Origin: Brevundimonas sp.
GTDB taxonomy: Bacteria; Pseudomonadota; Alphaproteobacteria; Caulobacterales; Caulobacteraceae
Length of the DNA: 5,349 nucleotides
Direction of reading: 5' to 3'
Assembly (NCBI GenBank): GCA_024711185.1
Contig: JANJTI010000322.1
Location: 1 to 5,349 of the forward strand
A program made the translations under genes and the position numbers. A model generated the notes under the pieces. The model was not told the DNA's origin and searched no databases. It saw only the letters and a program-made list of their open reading frames with translations. Each line of letters begins with the position of its first letter. Within the stretch, counting starts at the first letter, position 1. Below are positions 5,254 through 5,349 of this stretch, one piece after another.

Positions 5254-5349
5254 TCAGGCCTCGACGCCGACGCCGACCGGGCAGGTCACCCCGGTGCCGC
5301 CGATGCCGCAGTAGCCGCCCGGGTTCTTGGCCAGATAGCCCTGGTGATA
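5254..5349 (-). CDS. msrA: Peptide-methionine (S)-S-oxide reductase MsrA, C-terminal end (5' part outside window)
   Basis: The last 31 codons and TGA are present, reading in frame from the window edge. The fragment begins [20 protein letters not shown] and continues [11 protein letters not shown]. This is the MsrA C-terminal signature: an HQ.YL.KNP segment, then GYCG.GGTGV.CP. The two cysteines, at fragment residues 14 and 23, are nine apart. They match the recycling cysteines that, in the family, pass a disulfide on from the catalytic Cys (which would be in the missing N-terminal GCFW motif) to thioredoxin. MsrA repairs oxidised methionine in proteins. The tail fits a three-cysteine MsrA with thioredoxin recycling. 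It is followed after 2 nt by the yjbR-like gene. Confidence 0.93.
   Translation of the reverse strand, partial: YHQGYLAKNPGGYCGIGGTGVTCPVGVGVEA

Overview
The window is very GC-rich, with GC-ending codons throughout. It reads as a chromosomal segment of an alphaproteobacterium, most likely Caulobacterales (Brevundimonas or Caulobacter-like). The reasons are the flgA-flgH order, the style of the secreted lipoproteins, the HigB/HigA-type addiction module and the sparse GANTC sites. The genus is an inference; the sequence contains no marker gene that fixes it.

Layout on the + strand: 1-239 is the C-terminal end of FlgA (P-ring assembly chaperone), followed after 15 nt by a complete flgH (255-989, L-ring lipoprotein). 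These two form the tail of a flagellar basal-body operon. After a 122-nt gap comes a run of three small exported proteins of unknown function (1112-1582, 1617-2063, 2078-2575). They look like diverged tandem paralogues: each has a Trp placed exactly 27 residues before a Cys and a second Cys within six residues of the C-terminus. The exported DUF885-family putative zinc peptidase (2624-4426) follows with a strong ribosome-binding site. Four nt after it lies a HigB/RelE-like toxin (4431-4718). One nt after the toxin lies a HigA-like antitoxin (4720-4902) that keeps the toxin-facing N-terminal half but lacks the expected helix-turn-helix half.

Layout on the - strand: a MmcQ/YjbR-family protein (5251-4907) ends only 4 nt from the antitoxin stop. 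Upstream of it, at the window edge, is the last 31 codons of msrA (peptide-methionine sulfoxide reductase, 5349-5254) with both C-terminal cysteines intact. msrA and the yjbR-like gene are 2 nt apart and are probably cotranscribed.

The paralogues, the peptidase and the toxin-antitoxin pair are all on one strand, with gaps of 34, 14, 48, 4 and 1 nt, so they could form one transcription unit. A hairpin in the gap between the first two paralogues covers the ribosome-binding site of the second. The observations most worth following up are the unrecognised paralogue trio and the truncated antitoxin.
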